DNA of 64,000 bases from Cognatundibacterium luofuense. GTDB taxonomy: Bacteria > Pseudomonadota > Gammaproteobacteria > Burkholderiales > Burkholderiaceae_D. This document shows positions 35,903 to 47,533 of this stretch, in pieces. The stretch spans positions 248,001 to 312,000 of the forward strand of contig NZ_JAGSPN010000001.1 of NCBI RefSeq assembly GCF_018139685.1, in the 5' to 3' direction. Made by a program: the position numbers and the translations under genes. The stretch's first letter is position 1; each line of letters starts with the position of its first letter. The notes below the pieces were generated by a model. It searched no databases, had not been told where the DNA came from, and saw only the letters and a list, made by a program, of their open reading frames with translations.

Positions 35903-38900
35903 ATGCACTACTCATTTACTGAGAAGAAGCGTATTCGTAAATCGTTTGCGAAACGCGCCAACGTTCACAACGTACCGTTCCTGCTGGCGACTCAAATCGA
36001 GTCCTACAAAAATTTTCTGCAAGAAGACAGAGCTTTTGCAGAAAGAAGAAATGAAGGCCTGCAGTCGGCCTTTACATCGATTTTCCCTATCGTTTCTCAC
36101 AACGGCTTTGCCCGTCTGGAGTTCTTGTCCTATGTTCTGGGCGATCCTGCATTTGACGTGAAAGAATGTCAGTTGCGTGGTCTGACTTTTGCTGCACCAT
36201 TGCGTGCAAAAGTACGTCTGGTCATTCTGGATAAGGAATCGCCGACCAAGCCAGTGATTAAAGAAATGAAAGAGCAGGAAGTCTACATGGGCGAATTGCC
36301 TTTGATGACGACTACCGGCTCGTTTGTGATCAACGGTACAGAGCGCGTTATTGTTTCCCAGTTGCACCGTTCTCCGGGCGTGTTCTTTGAGCACGATCGC
36401 GGTAAAACGCACTCCTCTGGCAAACTGTTGTTCTCTGCGCGTATTATTCCTTACCGTGGTTCTTGGCTGGACTTCGAGTTTGACCCGAAGGATATCCTGT
36501 ATTTCCGTATTGACCGTCGTCGTAAGATGCCGGTGACAATTTTGCTCCGTGCTATTGGCATGAACAATGAGCAAATTCTTGCGAACTTCTTCAACTTCGA
36601 TAATTTCAGTCTGCACAGCGAAGGCGCAGAAATGGAATTTGTTGCTGAACGTCTGCGCGGTGAAGTTGCCCGTTTTGACATCGCGGATAAAGCTGGTAAG
36701 GTCATTGTTGCCAAAGATAAACGTATCAATGCAAAGCATGTACGTGAAATCGAAGCTGGTGGCGTGAAGCATATTTCTGTACCGGAAGAGTATTTGCTCG
36801 GTCGTGTACTGGCAAAAAACATCATTGATCCGGATACAGGTGAAGTTGTTGCAAGTGCAAACGATGAGCTGACAGAGGAATTGCTGAGTACACTGCGCCG
36901 CGCTGGCATTCGTGATATTCAGACTCTGTACACAAATGATCTGGACCAGGGTGCTTACATTTCCCAGACACTGCGTATGGACGATACTGCGGATCAAACT
37001 GCAGCGCGTGTAGCGATCTATCGTATGATGCGTCCTGGCGAACCGCCAACAGAGGAATCTGTTGAAGCGCTGTTCAATGGTCTGTTCTACAGTGAAGACC
37101 GTTACGATCTGTCCGCGGTGGGCCGTATGAAGTTCAACCGCCGTATTGGTCGTGATGAACTGACAGGTGCGATGACACTGTCAAACGAAGATATTCTGGC
37201 TGTGATCAAAATCCTGGTTGAGCTGCGCAATGGCCGTGGCGAAGTCGATGATATCGACCATCTGGGTAACCGTCGTGTACGTTGCGTTGGTGAGCTGGCT
37301 GAGAATCAATTCCGCGCCGGTCTGGTACGTGTTGAACGTGCAGTCAAAGAGCGTCTGGGTCAGGCTGAGTCCGATAACCTGATGCCGCACGATCTGATCA
37401 ATTCCAAACCGATTTCTGCTGCTATCCGTGAATTCTTCGGTTCTTCGCAGTTGTCACAGTTTATGGATCAGACTAACCCATTGTCTGAAATTACCCATAA
37501 ACGTCGTATTTCTGCGCTGGGTCCTGGTGGTCTGACACGTGAACGTGCCGGCTTCGAAGTACGTGACGTTCATCCGACTCACTACGGTCGCGTATGTCCG
37601 ATTGAAACACCAGAGGGTCCGAACATTGGTCTGATCAACTCGCTGGCGTTGTATTCCCGTCTGAACGAATACGGATTCCTCGAAACGCCTTATCGTAAGG
37701 TGATCGACAAGAAGATTACCAATCAGATCGAATACCTGTCTGCGATTGAAGAAGGTCGTTATGTGATCGCTCAGGCGAATGCGACTATCGATGCGCAAGG
37801 TACGCTGATTGACGAACTGGTTTCCTCCCGTCAGGCAGGGGAAACAATTCTGGTTTCTCCGGAACGTGTTCAGTACATGGACGTTGCTACCGGTCAGGTT
37901 GTTTCTGTAGCGGCATCGCTGATTCCTTTCCTTGAGCACGATGACGCGAACCGTGCGTTGATGGGTGCCAACATGCAACGTCAGGCAGTTCCTTGCTTGC
38001 GTCCTGAAAAAGCATTCGTCGGTACTGGTATCGAACGTACTGTCGCAGTTGACTCCGGTACAACTGTACAGGCACTGCGCGGCGGTAAAGTTGATTACGT
38101 TGATGCTGGCCGTATCGTGATTCGTGTCAACGATGAAGAAGCACAGGCTGGTGAAGTCGGTGTGGACATCTATAACCTGATCAAATACACACGTTCTAAC
38201 CAGAACACCAATATCAACCAGCGTCCTATCGTGAAAGTCGGCGACGTGGTTGCCAAAGGTGACGTACTGGCTGACGGCGCTTCGACCGATCTGGGCGAAC
38301 TGGCGCTGGGTCAGAACATGCTGGTCGCGTTTATGCCATGGAATGGTTATAACTTCGAGGATTCGATCCTGATTTCGGAAAAAGTTGTTTCGGATGACCG
38401 TTACACTTCTATCCATATCGAAGAATTGTCCGTTGTTGCACGTGATACTAAGCTCGGTCCTGAAGAAATCACCCGTGATATTTCCAACCTGGCTGAAAAT
38501 CAGCTGGCACGTCTGGATGAATCCGGTATTGTCTACATCGGTGCAGAAGTTTCCGCCGGCGATACACTGGTTGGTAAAGTCACACCAAAAGGTGAAACTC
38601 AGCTGACACCGGAAGAAAAACTGTTGCGTGCAATTTTCGGTGAAAAAGCATCTGACGTAAAAGATACATCCCTGCGCGTGCCTTCCGGCATGGTGGGTAC
38701 CGTTATCGACGTTCAGGTATTTACCCGCGAAGGTATTCAGCGTGATAAACGTGCACAGCAGATTATTGATGACGAACTGAAACGTTACCGTCTGGATCTG
38801 AATGACCAGCTGCGTATCGTGGAAGGCGACGCGTTTGAACGTCTGGAGCGTATGCTCGAGAACAAGATTGCTGATGGTGGCCCGAACAAACTGGCTAAAG

Positions 38901-40009
38901 GCAGCAAAATCACACGCGAATATCTGGCAAGCATTGATAAATACCAGTGGTTTGATATTCGTCTGGCTTCTGATGAAGCAGCGAATGCGCTGGTAGCAAT
39001 CAAAGATTCAATCGCTGAAAAACGTCACCAGTTCGATCTGGCGTTTGAAGAGAAACGTACCAAACTGACACAGGGCGATGAACTGCCTCCGGGCGTTCAG
39101 AAGATGGTTAAAGTTTACCTCGCGGTAAAACGCCGTCTGCAGCCTGGTGACAAAATGGCGGGTCGTCACGGTAATAAGGGTGTGGTTTCCCGTATCGTGC
39201 CTATCGAAGATATGCCATACATGGCTGACGGTACGCCGGCAGACATCGTACTGAATCCGCTGGGTGTTCCGTCCCGTATGAACGTGGGTCAGGTTCTGGA
39301 AGTGCATCTGGGCTGGGCGGCAAAAGGTCTGGGTCTTCGTATCGGCGAAATGCTGAAAGCGAAATCACAGGCTGACGAACTGCGCGGCTTCCTCGGTAAG
39401 ATTTATAACGAGTCCGGCAAGAAAGAAGATCTGGAAGGCCTGACTGACGGTGAAGTGCTGGAACTGGCAAACAACCTGAAAAACGGTGTTCCGTTCGCAA
39501 CACCTGTGTTCGACGGTGCGCATGAATCTGAAATCCGTCGTATGCTGAACCTGGCATACCCTGATCACATTGCTGCCCATCTGGGTATGAATGAGACCAA
39601 AAACCAGGTAACACTGTATGATGGTCGTACCGGTGAAGCATTTGAACGTCGCGTAACTGTCGGTTACATGCATGTTCTCAAGCTGCATCACTTAGTTGAT
39701 GATAAAATGCATGCCCGCTCGACCGGTCCTTACTCTCTGGTCACGCAGCAGCCACTGGGCGGTAAAGCACAGTTCGGTGGTCAGCGTTTCGGTGAGATGG
39801 AAGTTTGGGCACTGGAAGCATACGGCGCATCTTATGTATTGCAAGAGATGCTGACCGTGAAGTCAGATGACGTGAATGGCCGTACTAAGGTTTATGAAAA
39901 CCTGGTAAAAGGTGATCACGTGATCGATGCAGGTATGCCGGAATCGTTCAACGTTCTGGTCAAAGAGATTCGTTCTCTGGGTATCGATATCGATCTGGAA
40001 CGTGACTGA
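35903..40009 (+). CDS. rpoB: RNA polymerase beta subunit
   Basis: A 1368-aa core polymerase subunit. The start is ATG 35903 ([18 protein letters not shown]), the standard betaproteobacterial N-terminus, with GGAG upstream; a longer open frame from 35822 runs through the spacer. The rifampicin region [20 protein letters not shown] carries the sensitive-type residues. C-terminal [20 protein letters not shown] is intact. Codon use is strongly biased, as in the neighbouring ribosomal genes. Confidence 0.98.
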   Translation: MHYSFTEKKRIRKSFAKRANVHNVPFLLATQIESYKNFLQEDRAFAERRNEGLQSAFTSIFPIVSHNGFARLEFLSYVLGDPAFDVKECQLRGLTFAAPLRAKVRLVILDKESPTKPVIKEMKEQEVYMGELPLMTTTGSFVINGTERVIVSQLHRSPGVFFEHDRGKTHSSGKLLFSARIIPYRGSWLDFEFDPKDILYFRIDRRRKMPVTILLRAIGMNNEQILANFFNFDNFSLHSEGAEMEFVAERLRGEVARFDIADKAGKVIVAKDKRINAKHVREIEAGGVKHISVPEEYLLGRVLAKNIIDPDTGEVVASANDELTEELLSTLRRAGIRDIQTLYTNDLDQGAYISQTLRMDDTADQTAARVAIYRMMRPGEPPTEESVEALFNGLFYSEDRYDLSAVGRMKFNRRIGRDELTGAMTLSNEDILAVIKILVELRNGRGEVDDIDHLGNRRVRCVGELAENQFRAGLVRVERAVKERLGQAESDNLMPHDLINSKPISAAIREFFGSSQLSQFMDQTNPLSEITHKRRISALGPGGLTRERAGFEVRDVHPTHYGRVCPIETPEGPNIGLINSLALYSRLNEYGFLETPYRKVIDKKITNQIEYLSAIEEGRYVIAQANATIDAQGTLIDELVSSRQAGETILVSPERVQYMDVATGQVVSVAASLIPFLEHDDANRALMGANMQRQAVPCLRPEKAFVGTGIERTVAVDSGTTVQALRGGKVDYVDAGRIVIRVNDEEAQAGEVGVDIYNLIKYTRSNQNTNINQRPIVKVGDVVAKGDVLADGASTDLGELALGQNMLVAFMPWNGYNFEDSILISEKVVSDDRYTSIHIEELSVVARDTKLGPEEITRDISNLAENQLARLDESGIVYIGAEVSAGDTLVGKVTPKGETQLTPEEKLLRAIFGEKASDVKDTSLRVPSGMVGTVIDVQVFTREGIQRDKRAQQIIDDELKRYRLDLNDQLRIVEGDAFERLERMLENKIADGGPNKLAKGSKITREYLASIDKYQWFDIRLASDEAANALVAIKDSIAEKRHQFDLAFEEKRTKLTQGDELPPGVQKMVKVYLAVKRRLQPGDKMAGRHGNKGVVSRIVPIEDMPYMADGTPADIVLNPLGVPSRMNVGQVLEVHLGWAAKGLGLRIGEMLKAKSQADELRGFLGKIYNESGKKEDLEGLTDGEVLELANNLKNGVPFATPVFDGAHESEIRRMLNLAYPDHIAAHLGMNETKNQVTLYDGRTGEAFERRVTVGYMHVLKLHHLVDDKMHARSTGPYSLVTQQPLGGKAQFGGQRFGEMEVWALEAYGASYVLQEMLTVKSDDVNGRTKVYENLVKGDHVIDAGMPESFNVLVKEIRSLGIDIDLERD

Positions 40010-40294
40010 TCAGCGAACTCGCTGTGAGCGCTTGCTTACTGACAAGCGCTCACCAGCCGCTGAAGTAAAAGAATTTGCAGTATCTCAGTAATTGACTATG
40101 CCCGAACCTGTTTCGGGCTTTAGTCGTTTAATTATCAGCAGTTTGGAAGTGGCTTTTCGTTCCCGGTATCCGCGGAACCCGCGTGCAGAATGCACCCGGG
40201 CTCTCCCGCTGATGCGAACAGGGTCAGCGACGAATGCACACTTGCAGCATCTTCAGCCACCGGGCGCCACAGGCGCTTTAATGGAGTGATATCA
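40010..40294 (+). promoter_or_regulatory. rpoB-rpoC spacer with two hairpins
   Basis: A 285-base non-coding gap, long for an rpoB-rpoC junction (typically under about 120 bases). It holds a perfect 11-bp stem GTGAGCGCTTG-cttactga-CAAGCGCTCAC (40024-40053) and a second stem GCCCGAA-cctgt-TTCGGGC followed by TTTAG (40100-40118). The remainder has no gene. The rpoC Shine-Dalgarno sequence GGAG sits at its end. These could stabilise or process the rpoBC message. Confidence 0.55.
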
Positions 40295-43200
40295 ATGAAA
40301 GCTCTGCTCGATTTATTCAAGCAAGTCCAGCCTAACGAACAGTTCGACGCGATCAAAATTGGTCTGGCGTCGCCGGATAAAATCCGTTCCTGGTCGTATG
40401 GTGAGGTCAAAAAGCCGGAAACCATCAATTACCGTACCTTCAAGCCTGAGCGTGACGGTCTGTTCTGCGCCAAAATTTTTGGCCCGATCAAAGACTACGA
40501 ATGCCTGTGCGGTAAATACAAACGTCTGAAACACCGTGGCGTGATCTGCGAAAAATGCGGCGTTGAAGTGACGCTGGCAAAAGTTCGTCGTGAACGTATG
40601 GGCCACATTGAACTGGCTTCCCCAACGGCACACATCTGGTTCCTGAAGTCTCTGCCATCCCGTCTGGGTATGGTTCTGGACATGACACTGCGCGATATCG
40701 AGCGCGTTCTGTACTTTGAAGCATACGTTGTGACCGACCCTGGCATGACTCCGCTGAAAAAATGCCAGATCATGTCGGAAGACGATTACGCTGCAAAATA
40801 CGAAGAATACGGTGATGAATTCACCGCATTCATGGGTGCCGAAGGTATCCGCGAATTGCTGCGCTCTATCGACATCGACCGCGAAGTCGAAGCACTGCGT
40901 ACTGAGCTGAAAGAATCTAAATCTGAAGCCAAGATCAAAAAATACGCAAAGCGTCTGAAAGTTCTGGAAGCATTCCAGCGTTCCGGCATTAAGCCTGACT
41001 GGATGATTATGGAAGTTCTGCCGGTACTGCCGCCGGAACTGCGTCCGCTGGTTCCGCTGGATGGTGGCCGTTTCGCGACTTCCGATCTGAACGATCTGTA
41101 TCGCCGCGTGATTAACCGTAATAACCGTCTGAAGCGCCTGATGGAACTGCGCGCTCCGGAAATCATTACCCGCAACGAAAAACGTATGCTGCAGGAAGCG
41201 GTTGACTCTCTGCTGGATAACGGGCGTCGCGGTAAGGCGATGACAGGCGCGAACAAGCGTCCGCTGAAATCGCTGGCTGAAATGATCAAAGGTAAGGGCG
41301 GTCGTTTCCGTCAGAACTTGCTGGGTAAACGTGTTGACTACTCCGGTCGTTCCGTTATTGTGGTTGGTCCTCAGCTGAAACTCCATCAGTGCGGTCTGCC
41401 AAAACTGATGGCGCTGGAACTGTTTAAACCATTCATCTTCAATAAACTGGAGCTGATGGGTCTGGCAACGACGATTAAAGCGGCGAAGAAACTGGTTGAG
41501 CAACAAGAACCAGTGGTCTGGGATATTCTGGAAGAAGTTATCCGCGAACATCCGATCATGCTGAACCGTGCGCCTACGCTGCACCGTCTGGGTATTCAGG
41601 CGTTTGAACCGGTTCTGATCGAAGGTAAAGCGATCCAGCTGCATCCGCTGGTCTGTGCGGCATTCAATGCTGACTTTGACGGTGACCAGATGGCGGTCCA
41701 CGTTCCTCTGTCTGTCGAAGCACAGATGGAAGCACGTACACTGATGCTGGCGTCGAACAACATTCTGTTCCCTTCCAACGGCGAACCATCCATCGTTCCT
41801 TCTCAGGATATCGTTTTGGGTCTGTACTACGCGACCCGTGAACGTATCGCTGGTAAAGGTGAAGGCATGATGTTCCCTGACGTATCCGAAGCGATCCGTG
41901 CATGGGAAAACAAAGAAGTTGAGCTGACCACACGTATTACCGTGCGTATCACGGAATATCCGAAAGATGCTGCAACCGGCGAATTCGTTAAAACGATCAA
42001 ACGTTACGAAACCACCGTTGGCCGTGCCATCCTGTCGGAAATTCTGCCGAAAGGTCTGCCATTCAGCGTACTGAACCGTCCGCTGAAGAAAAAAGAAATC
42101 TCCCGTCTGATCGACACTTCTTTCCGTAAGTGCGGTCTGCGTGCAACTGTTGTGTTTGCTGACCAGCTGATGCAATCCGGTTTCCGCCTGGCGACCCGTG
42201 CAGGTATCTCTATCTGTATCGACGACATGCTGATTCCGCCGCAAAAAGTGGATCTGGTTGCGAAAGCTGAACAGGAAGTCAAACAGATCGAGCAGCAGTA
42301 TGCTTCCGGTCTGGTGACTGCCGGCGAACGCTACAACAAAGTGGTTGATATCTGGGGTAAAACCGGTGACGAAGTCGGTAAGGCGATGATGGAACAGCTG
42401 AAAGTTGAGCCAGTCGTTAAACGTGACGGCACCAACTCCACACAGGAATCCTTCAACTCGATTTACATGATGGCCGACTCCGGTGCGCGTGGTTCTGCAG
42501 CACAGATTCGTCAGCTGGCAGGTATGCGTGGTCTGATGGCAAAACCTGATGGCTCCATTATTGAAACACCGATTACCGCGAACTTCCGTGAAGGTCTGAA
42601 CGTTCTGCAGTACTTTATTTCCACTCACGGTGCGCGTAAAGGTCTGGCAGATACGGCGCTGAAAACAGCGAACTCCGGTTACCTGACACGTCGTCTGGTT
42701 GACGTTACACAGGATCTGGTTGTTACCGAAGACGATTGCGGCACAAGCGCTGGTTCTGCGATGAAAGCCATCGTTGAAGGCGGTGAAGTTAACGTTCCGC
42801 TGCGCGAACTGATTCTGGGTCGTGTGACTGCAAACGAAGTCGTGAATCCTGAAACTCAGGAAACCCTGTTCCATCCTGGCACACTGCTGGATGAAGCTGC
42901 TGTCGAGAAAATCGAAGCAATGGGTATCGACGAAGTGAAAGTCCGTACACCACTGTCCTGCGAAACCCGTTATGGTCTGTGCGCGAAGTGCTATGGCCGT
43001 GATCTGGGCCGCGGTTCCCTGGTGAACTCCGGTGAAGCAGTTGGTGTTATCGCTGCGCAGTCGATCGGTGAACCGGGTACACAGCTGACCATGCGTACGT
43101 TCCACATTGGTGGTGCGGCGTCCCGTGCAGCGATTGCATCTTCCGTTGAAGCAAAATCCAACGGTACCGTGCGTTTCACAGCAACTATGCGTTATGTGAC

Positions 43201-44527
43201 GAACGGCAAAGGCGATCAGATCGTGATTTCCCGTTCCGGCGAAGTGCTGATCACTGATGATCTGGGCCGTGAGCGTGAACGTCATAAAGTACCTTACGGT
43301 GCGACACTGCTGGTCAAAGACGGTAACGTGATCAAAGCCGGTACACCACTGGCAACATGGGATCCGCTGACACGTCCGATCATCACTGAGTACACCGGTA
43401 CTGTGAAGTTCGAAAACGTCGAAGAAGGCGTGACCGTTGCGAAACAGGTTGATGAAGTAACAGGTCTGTCCACACTGGTTGTTATCGATCCGAAACGTCG
43501 TGGCGCAGCAGGTAAATCTGTACGTCCGCAAGTGAAACTGCTGAACGAATTCGGTCAGGAAGTGAAAATTGCCGGTACAGAACACGCTGTAACGATCGGC
43601 TTCCAGGTTGGCGCGCTGATTACCGTGAAAGACGGTCAGCACGTTTCCGTGGGTGAAGTTCTGGCGCGTATCCCGACTGAATCGCAAAAAACCCGTGATA
43701 TTACCGGTGGTCTCCCACGTGTTGCGGAACTGTTCGAAGCCCGTTCTCCGAAAGATGCCGGTATGCTGGCAGAGGTGACTGGTACGGTTGCGTTTGGTAA
43801 AGAAACCAAAGGTAAACAGCGTCTGGAAATCACCGACATGGACGGTCAGAAACACGAGTTCCTGATCACCAAAGATAAACAGGTTCTGGTGCATGACGGC
43901 CAGGTGGTGAACAAGGGTGAAATGATTGTGGACGGCCCGGCTGATCCGCAAGACATCCTGCGCCTGCTGGGTATCGAAGCGCTGGCACGTTATATCGTTG
44001 ACGAAGTGCAGGACGTTTACCGCTTGCAGGGCGTTAAGATCAATGACAAGCACATCGAAGTGATCGTGCGTCAGATGCTGCGTCGTGTGGTTGTTGTGAA
44101 CCCTGGCGATACTAACTATATCGTTGGTGAACAGGTTGAACGTTCTGAATTGCTGGATGAAAACGATCGCGTTAACAAGATCGACGGTATTCCTGCAACC
44201 TATGAAAACATCCTGCTGGGTATTACCAAAGCGTCTCTGTCGACAGATTCCTTCATCTCCGCAGCGTCGTTCCAGGAAACTACCCGTGTTCTGACCGAAG
44301 CAGCGATCATGGGCAAAAAAGACGGTCTGCGTGGTCTGAAAGAAAACGTGATCGTTGGTCGTCTGATCCCTGCCGGTACCGGTCTGGCATTCCACCGCGC
44401 CCGCAAGCTGAAAGAAGGCTGGGAAGCGGATGAGCGTCAGGCAATGCTGGAAGCTGAACGCACATCAGTGGCTGTTGAAACTGCAGAGTTCGCAGCACCT
44501 GATACTGCTGAAGGCGGCGAAGCCTGA
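40295..44527 (+). CDS. rpoC: RNA polymerase beta' subunit
   Basis: A 1410-aa core polymerase subunit. The start is ATG 40295 ([12 protein letters not shown]), not the longer frame from 40190. It has the zinc-ribbon cysteines CLCGKYK...CEKCG, the catalytic Mg motif [12 protein letters not shown], the bridge/trigger region ([19 protein letters not shown] and [16 protein letters not shown]), and the second zinc site [13 protein letters not shown]. Last gene of the block, followed by a strong terminator. Confidence 0.98.
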   Translation: MKALLDLFKQVQPNEQFDAIKIGLASPDKIRSWSYGEVKKPETINYRTFKPERDGLFCAKIFGPIKDYECLCGKYKRLKHRGVICEKCGVEVTLAKVRRERMGHIELASPTAHIWFLKSLPSRLGMVLDMTLRDIERVLYFEAYVVTDPGMTPLKKCQIMSEDDYAAKYEEYGDEFTAFMGAEGIRELLRSIDIDREVEALRTELKESKSEAKIKKYAKRLKVLEAFQRSGIKPDWMIMEVLPVLPPELRPLVPLDGGRFATSDLNDLYRRVINRNNRLKRLMELRAPEIITRNEKRMLQEAVDSLLDNGRRGKAMTGANKRPLKSLAEMIKGKGGRFRQNLLGKRVDYSGRSVIVVGPQLKLHQCGLPKLMALELFKPFIFNKLELMGLATTIKAAKKLVEQQEPVVWDILEEVIREHPIMLNRAPTLHRLGIQAFEPVLIEGKAIQLHPLVCAAFNADFDGDQMAVHVPLSVEAQMEARTLMLASNNILFPSNGEPSIVPSQDIVLGLYYATRERIAGKGEGMMFPDVSEAIRAWENKEVELTTRITVRITEYPKDAATGEFVKTIKRYETTVGRAILSEILPKGLPFSVLNRPLKKKEISRLIDTSFRKCGLRATVVFADQLMQSGFRLATRAGISICIDDMLIPPQKVDLVAKAEQEVKQIEQQYASGLVTAGERYNKVVDIWGKTGDEVGKAMMEQLKVEPVVKRDGTNSTQESFNSIYMMADSGARGSAAQIRQLAGMRGLMAKPDGSIIETPITANFREGLNVLQYFISTHGARKGLADTALKTANSGYLTRRLVDVTQDLVVTEDDCGTSAGSAMKAIVEGGEVNVPLRELILGRVTANEVVNPETQETLFHPGTLLDEAAVEKIEAMGIDEVKVRTPLSCETRYGLCAKCYGRDLGRGSLVNSGEAVGVIAAQSIGEPGTQLTMRTFHIGGAASRAAIASSVEAKSNGTVRFTATMRYVTNGKGDQIVISRSGEVLITDDLGRERERHKVPYGATLLVKDGNVIKAGTPLATWDPLTRPIITEYTGTVKFENVEEGVTVAKQVDEVTGLSTLVVIDPKRRGAAGKSVRPQVKLLNEFGQEVKIAGTEHAVTIGFQVGALITVKDGQHVSVGEVLARIPTESQKTRDITGGLPRVAELFEARSPKDAGMLAEVTGTVAFGKETKGKQRLEITDMDGQKHEFLITKDKQVLVHDGQVVNKGEMIVDGPADPQDILRLLGIEALARYIVDEVQDVYRLQGVKINDKHIEVIVRQMLRRVVVVNPGDTNYIVGEQVERSELLDENDRVNKIDGIPATYENILLGITKASLSTDSFISAASFQETTRVLTEAAIMGKKDGLRGLKENVIVGRLIPAGTGLAFHRARKLKEGWEADERQAMLEAERTSVAVETAEFAAPDTAEGGEA

Positions 44528-44550
44528 TCTGGCAGTATGCTGATCTGAAA

Positions 44551-44584
44551 ACGGCACCGGGGAATTCTCCGGTGCCGTTTTTTT
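44551..44584 (+). terminator. Terminator of the rpoBC operon
   Basis: Stem ACGGCACCGG / CCGGTGCCGT with a short loop, extended by a G-T and two more pairs, then a run of seven T. It starts about 24 bases after the rpoC stop. Confidence 0.95.
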
Positions 44585-44735
44585 ATGGATTTTCTGTCGA
44601 TATCTGAAGTGTTTGTCGATGGTTTTGCGACGTTTTTTTGTCGTTTTTTTTGATGTTTTTGTCTGAAGTGAGAAAAGTGAATAGCGTATCCGTCGCCCGT
44701 TTTGCGGCCGGAAACCCTTATTCAAGCAAGCAGGT

Positions 44736-45539
44736 ATGAGCGATACAGAGAATACATATGTCCTGAATGCACAGGCGATTGCCGGCTGGCGCGACGCCTT
44801 CGGTGTGTTAGCCGATGTCGAAGTGGTGCAGGAAACCGGTTCCACCAATACCGATCTGATGCAGCGCCTTTCAACGCTGCAGCGCCCGGTTTTGTTGGTG
44901 GCTGAACGCCAGACCGCCGGCCGTGGTCGTGCCGGACGCAGCTGGCTATCCGTTCCCGGTGGTGTGCTGACCTTTTCGCTGGCATGGAAACTGCCGCAGT
45001 CCGGTGCGCAACTGATGGGCTTGCCGCTGGTGATTGGTCTTGCAGTAGCAGAAACCCTGAAAGCGCTGGCCGTGCCGGCCGGACTGAAATGGCCGAATGA
45101 CATCTGGCGCGATGGCAAAAAAATGGGGGGTATCCTGGTTGAGTCCGCACCGGCTGCAGGTGGCGGCACATGGATAGTCGGGGGTATCGGTTTAAATCTG
45201 CTGGTACCGGAAGCACTGGAAGCGAGCCTCGGGGTACAGGTCGCAGATGCGCCGTGGCTGGCGCAAATGGACAGAAATCAGTTACTCGGCACCTTGCTGA
45301 ATGCGCTGGCACGCTTGCTGGAACAATTTGCGATCAGCGGTTTTGCACCGTTCGCTGCACGCTGGAATGCGCTGCATGTGTTTGCCGGACACATGGTGCA
45401 GATACAGGATCAGGGCAAAGTGCTGCTGGAAGGGCAGGCGCTGGGCGTTGATGAAGAAGGCTATCTGCTGCTGAACACGCCAGCCGGTGTACGCAGGGTG
45501 GTCAGTGGCGATGTATCATTGCGCCCGGTCACGGAATAG
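44736..45539 (+). CDS. birA: Biotin--[acetyl-CoA-carboxylase] ligase
   Basis: A 267-aa enzyme that attaches biotin to carrier proteins such as AccB. Catalytic motifs are ETGSTNTDLM, the biotinyl-AMP loop AGRGRAGRSW, LKWPNDIW, KKMGGILVE and GIGLNL, then the small C-terminal SH3-like domain. The N-terminal DNA-binding domain of the enteric repressor form is absent, so it is probably a plain ligase. It is followed 9 bases later by coaX, a common pairing. Confidence 0.94.
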   Translation: MSDTENTYVLNAQAIAGWRDAFGVLADVEVVQETGSTNTDLMQRLSTLQRPVLLVAERQTAGRGRAGRSWLSVPGGVLTFSLAWKLPQSGAQLMGLPLVIGLAVAETLKALAVPAGLKWPNDIWRDGKKMGGILVESAPAAGGGTWIVGGIGLNLLVPEALEASLGVQVADAPWLAQMDRNQLLGTLLNALARLLEQFAISGFAPFAARWNALHVFAGHMVQIQDQGKVLLEGQALGVDEEGYLLLNTPAGVRRVVSGDVSLRPVTE

Positions 45540-45548
45540 GAAATCACC

Positions 45549-46331
45549 ATGCTGCTTTTGATTGATGCCGGAAACACCCGCGTGAAATGGGCGCTGCCCG
45601 ACGAGCAGGCTGTACCGGATACCCGCCTGTCAGCATGGCTGCGCATGGAATCGCTGGCGCATGACGCGCTGGATACGGTGCTTGCCGACTGGCAGACCTT
45701 GCCGGTCAGCCGCGTGCTGATCTCGAATGTCGCCGGTGATGTTGTACAGCAAGCGATAGAACAGCGTCTGGCGCAGGCATTTCCGGCGCTCAGTCCGGTG
45801 CGCTTTCGTTCAACCGCCTGTGTCGCCGGTATGGAGAATCATTACCGGTTTCCTGAAAAGCTCGGGTCAGACCGCTTTGCCACCGCAATCGGTGCGCGCG
45901 CCCTGTATCCGCAACAGGAATTGCTGATCGCTACCTGTGGCACGGCGACCACGGTGGATATTGTCAGCAGCGCCGGTCATTTTGAAGGCGGCATGATTTT
46001 GCCCGGACTGAAACTGATGGCGGAATCACTGGCAAAACAAACGGCGCAATTGCCGCAAGTCGCAGAAAGCATACAAGTCAGCCAGCCATTCGCCGATAAT
46101 ACTGATCAGGCCATTGTCAGCGGCTGCATTCATGCGCAAACCGGTGCGATTCTGCAGGCATTGCAGGCGCGCGAACAGCAAACCGGCCAACCGGTGCGCT
46201 GCTTGATTTCCGGCGGGGCAGCGCCTTACCTGCTGCCGCATTTGCAGGGCAAAGCAGAAGCAATTCCGTCGCTGGTCTTGACGGGCTTGCGGGTCGTGGC
46301 ACAATCCCATCCGGAACTCTTTCAACAATAA
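45549..46331 (+). CDS. coaX: Type III pantothenate kinase
   Basis: A 260-aa kinase for the first step of coenzyme A synthesis. It belongs to the ASKHA fold: phosphate-binding IDAGNTRVKWAL at the N-terminus, GSDRFATAIGA, the CGTATTVDIV loop, and GGMILPGLKLM. Type III enzymes need a monovalent cation and are not feedback-inhibited by CoA. It is downstream of birA and just ahead of the SPOR gene. Confidence 0.95.
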   Translation: MLLLIDAGNTRVKWALPDEQAVPDTRLSAWLRMESLAHDALDTVLADWQTLPVSRVLISNVAGDVVQQAIEQRLAQAFPALSPVRFRSTACVAGMENHYRFPEKLGSDRFATAIGARALYPQQELLIATCGTATTVDIVSSAGHFEGGMILPGLKLMAESLAKQTAQLPQVAESIQVSQPFADNTDQAIVSGCIHAQTGAILQALQAREQQTGQPVRCLISGGAAPYLLPHLQGKAEAIPSLVLTGLRVVAQSHPELFQQ

Positions 46332-46336
46332 TATTT

Positions 46337-47149
46337 ATGTTGCGATCTTTATTCTGGTTACTGTTAGCAGCAAACGCCGGTCTGGCGGCCTTTCAGATGG
46401 GCTGGCTCGGTCACTGGACGCTCGATACCCGCGAGCCTGAACGCCTGAAACAACAGCATCATGTGAATCTGCTCAAGCAGGTTTCGGCCAGTGCGGCCAG
46501 CGCACCTGCTCCGGATTCCGCAGACACTGATGCCGCCAAAACAGACGCTGAAGGCGAGAAAAAAGCAGAAACGAAAGCTGACGGCAAAACCGATACAAAG
46601 CCAGACACCAAAGCGGATGCCAAGCCCGAAGCCAAACCGGAACCCAAAGCTGAGAAAAAGCCTGAACCCTTGGCCTGTATGGAAATCGGCAATTTTCAGC
46701 AAAGCGATCTGGCAAAGGTGGAAGAGAAATTACGCACGCTCGGTCTGGGCGACCGTCAGACCCGTGTGAATATCAGCGAAACCGCGACCCACATGGTGTA
46801 TATCCCGTCGCAGGGCAGCAAAGAAGGCGCGGATAAAAAAGTCGGCGAACTGAAACGTATCGGCGTTGGCGATTACTTTGTGATTCAGGATCAGAGCGCG
46901 CTGAAATGGAGCATTTCGCTCGGCGTGTTTAAAACCGAAGAAGCTGCCAAACAGCATTTAGCGCAACTGAACAACAAAGGTGTACGTACCGCCCGCATCA
47001 TGCCGCGTGCGGTCAGCTCCACCCGTTTTGCTTTCCAGTTCCGTCAGGTCACAGCGGATGAGCAAGCCAAATGGGACAGCATCAAAGCCAGCCTGCCAGC
47101 CTTCGATACCCGCAGCTGCCAGGACAATAAAACCACCCGTCAGCAGTAA
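46337..47149 (+). CDS. SPOR-domain cell-division-type protein
   Basis: A 270-aa membrane-anchored protein. One N-terminal helix (about residues 2-20), a long low-complexity linker rich in Lys, Ala, Asp and Pro (about 45-110), then a C-terminal SPOR domain (about 125-250) with the RNFA-like ISLGVFKTEEAAKQHLAQL segment. SPOR domains bind denuded septal peptidoglycan, so a periplasmic septal role is likely. It begins 5 bases past coaX and shares its transcript. Confidence 0.85.
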   Translation: MLRSLFWLLLAANAGLAAFQMGWLGHWTLDTREPERLKQQHHVNLLKQVSASAASAPAPDSADTDAAKTDAEGEKKAETKADGKTDTKPDTKADAKPEAKPEPKAEKKPEPLACMEIGNFQQSDLAKVEEKLRTLGLGDRQTRVNISETATHMVYIPSQGSKEGADKKVGELKRIGVGDYFVIQDQSALKWSISLGVFKTEEAAKQHLAQLNNKGVRTARIMPRAVSSTRFAFQFRQVTADEQAKWDSIKASLPAFDTRSCQDNKTTRQQ

Positions 47150-47168
47150 GATCCGGCCTGATCTGCCC

Positions 47169-47202
47169 GAAAGCCCGTTGCCAGCGCAGCGGGCTTTTTT
47201 CA
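47169..47202 (+). terminator. Terminator of the birA-coaX-SPOR operon
   Basis: Stem GAAAGCCCG-(TTGC)-...-(GCAG)-CGGGCTTTTTTC: AAGCCCG pairs with CGGGCTT, followed by six T. It lies about 22 bases past the SPOR stop. Confidence 0.9.
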
Positions 47203-47261
47203 TGGGCGATGGTGATTACTTTTGGTTTGCCTCGCCCGTCTGACACCACAGGCTCGCCAGA

Positions 47262-47372
47262 GCGCCTGAAACCCGCTCAAAACGCCCCGAATGCGGTGTT
47301 CAGCATAGCAACCCCGCTGTCGTCGGCAGAAAGTCCGGGCTTGCGGAAATCGCGGATGCGGATAACGGCATA
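47262..47372 (-). repeat. Dispersed intergenic repeat, copy 3
   Basis: Core GTCGTCGGCAGAAAGT-CCGGGC at 47319-47340, in the same orientation as copy 2. The conserved flank TGCGGTGTTCAGCA is at 47292-47305. A GCTCAAAAC tail near 47275 matches ACTCAAAAC in copy 2. It lies between converging operons and between their two terminators; the rest of the 384-base gap has no gene. Confidence 0.78.
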
Positions 47373-47471
47373 GCCGGGTGTGGTTCGTGCCGGTGCAGAC
47401 GGAAACGCTGGCCATGATGCTGACAAAGGCACCGACGCCAATGCAGTTGAAAACACAGGCGCCACTTTGAA

Positions 47472-47505
47472 TAAAAAAAGCCCGGAACCAGTCCGGGCTT
47501 TTTTG
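47472..47505. terminator. Bidirectional terminator
   Basis: AAAAAAAGCCCGGA-acca(g)-TCCGGGCTTTTTT, a perfect stem with A and T runs on both sides. It serves the leftward peptidase gene at 47534 and backs up the rightward operon. Confidence 0.92.
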
Positions 47506-47533
47506 TCAGGCGAGAAAGAATGACAGCAGGCGC

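Noticed and set aside
37454-38416. Long minus-strand frames in rpoB, tufB and the ribosomal genes
   Set aside because: All lie antisense to highly expressed genes and lack start signals or family motifs.
40313-44395. A 1360-codon open frame on the minus strand inside rpoC
   Set aside because: It is exactly antisense to rpoC and results from its biased codon use, which leaves no stops in the opposite frame. The product is rich in Phe, His, Gln, Arg and Thr without motifs.
46480-46670. Lys/Ala/Pro repeats in the SPOR gene considered as a DNA repeat array
   Set aside because: They are an ordinary low-complexity linker in frame within the coding sequence, not a spaced array such as CRISPR.
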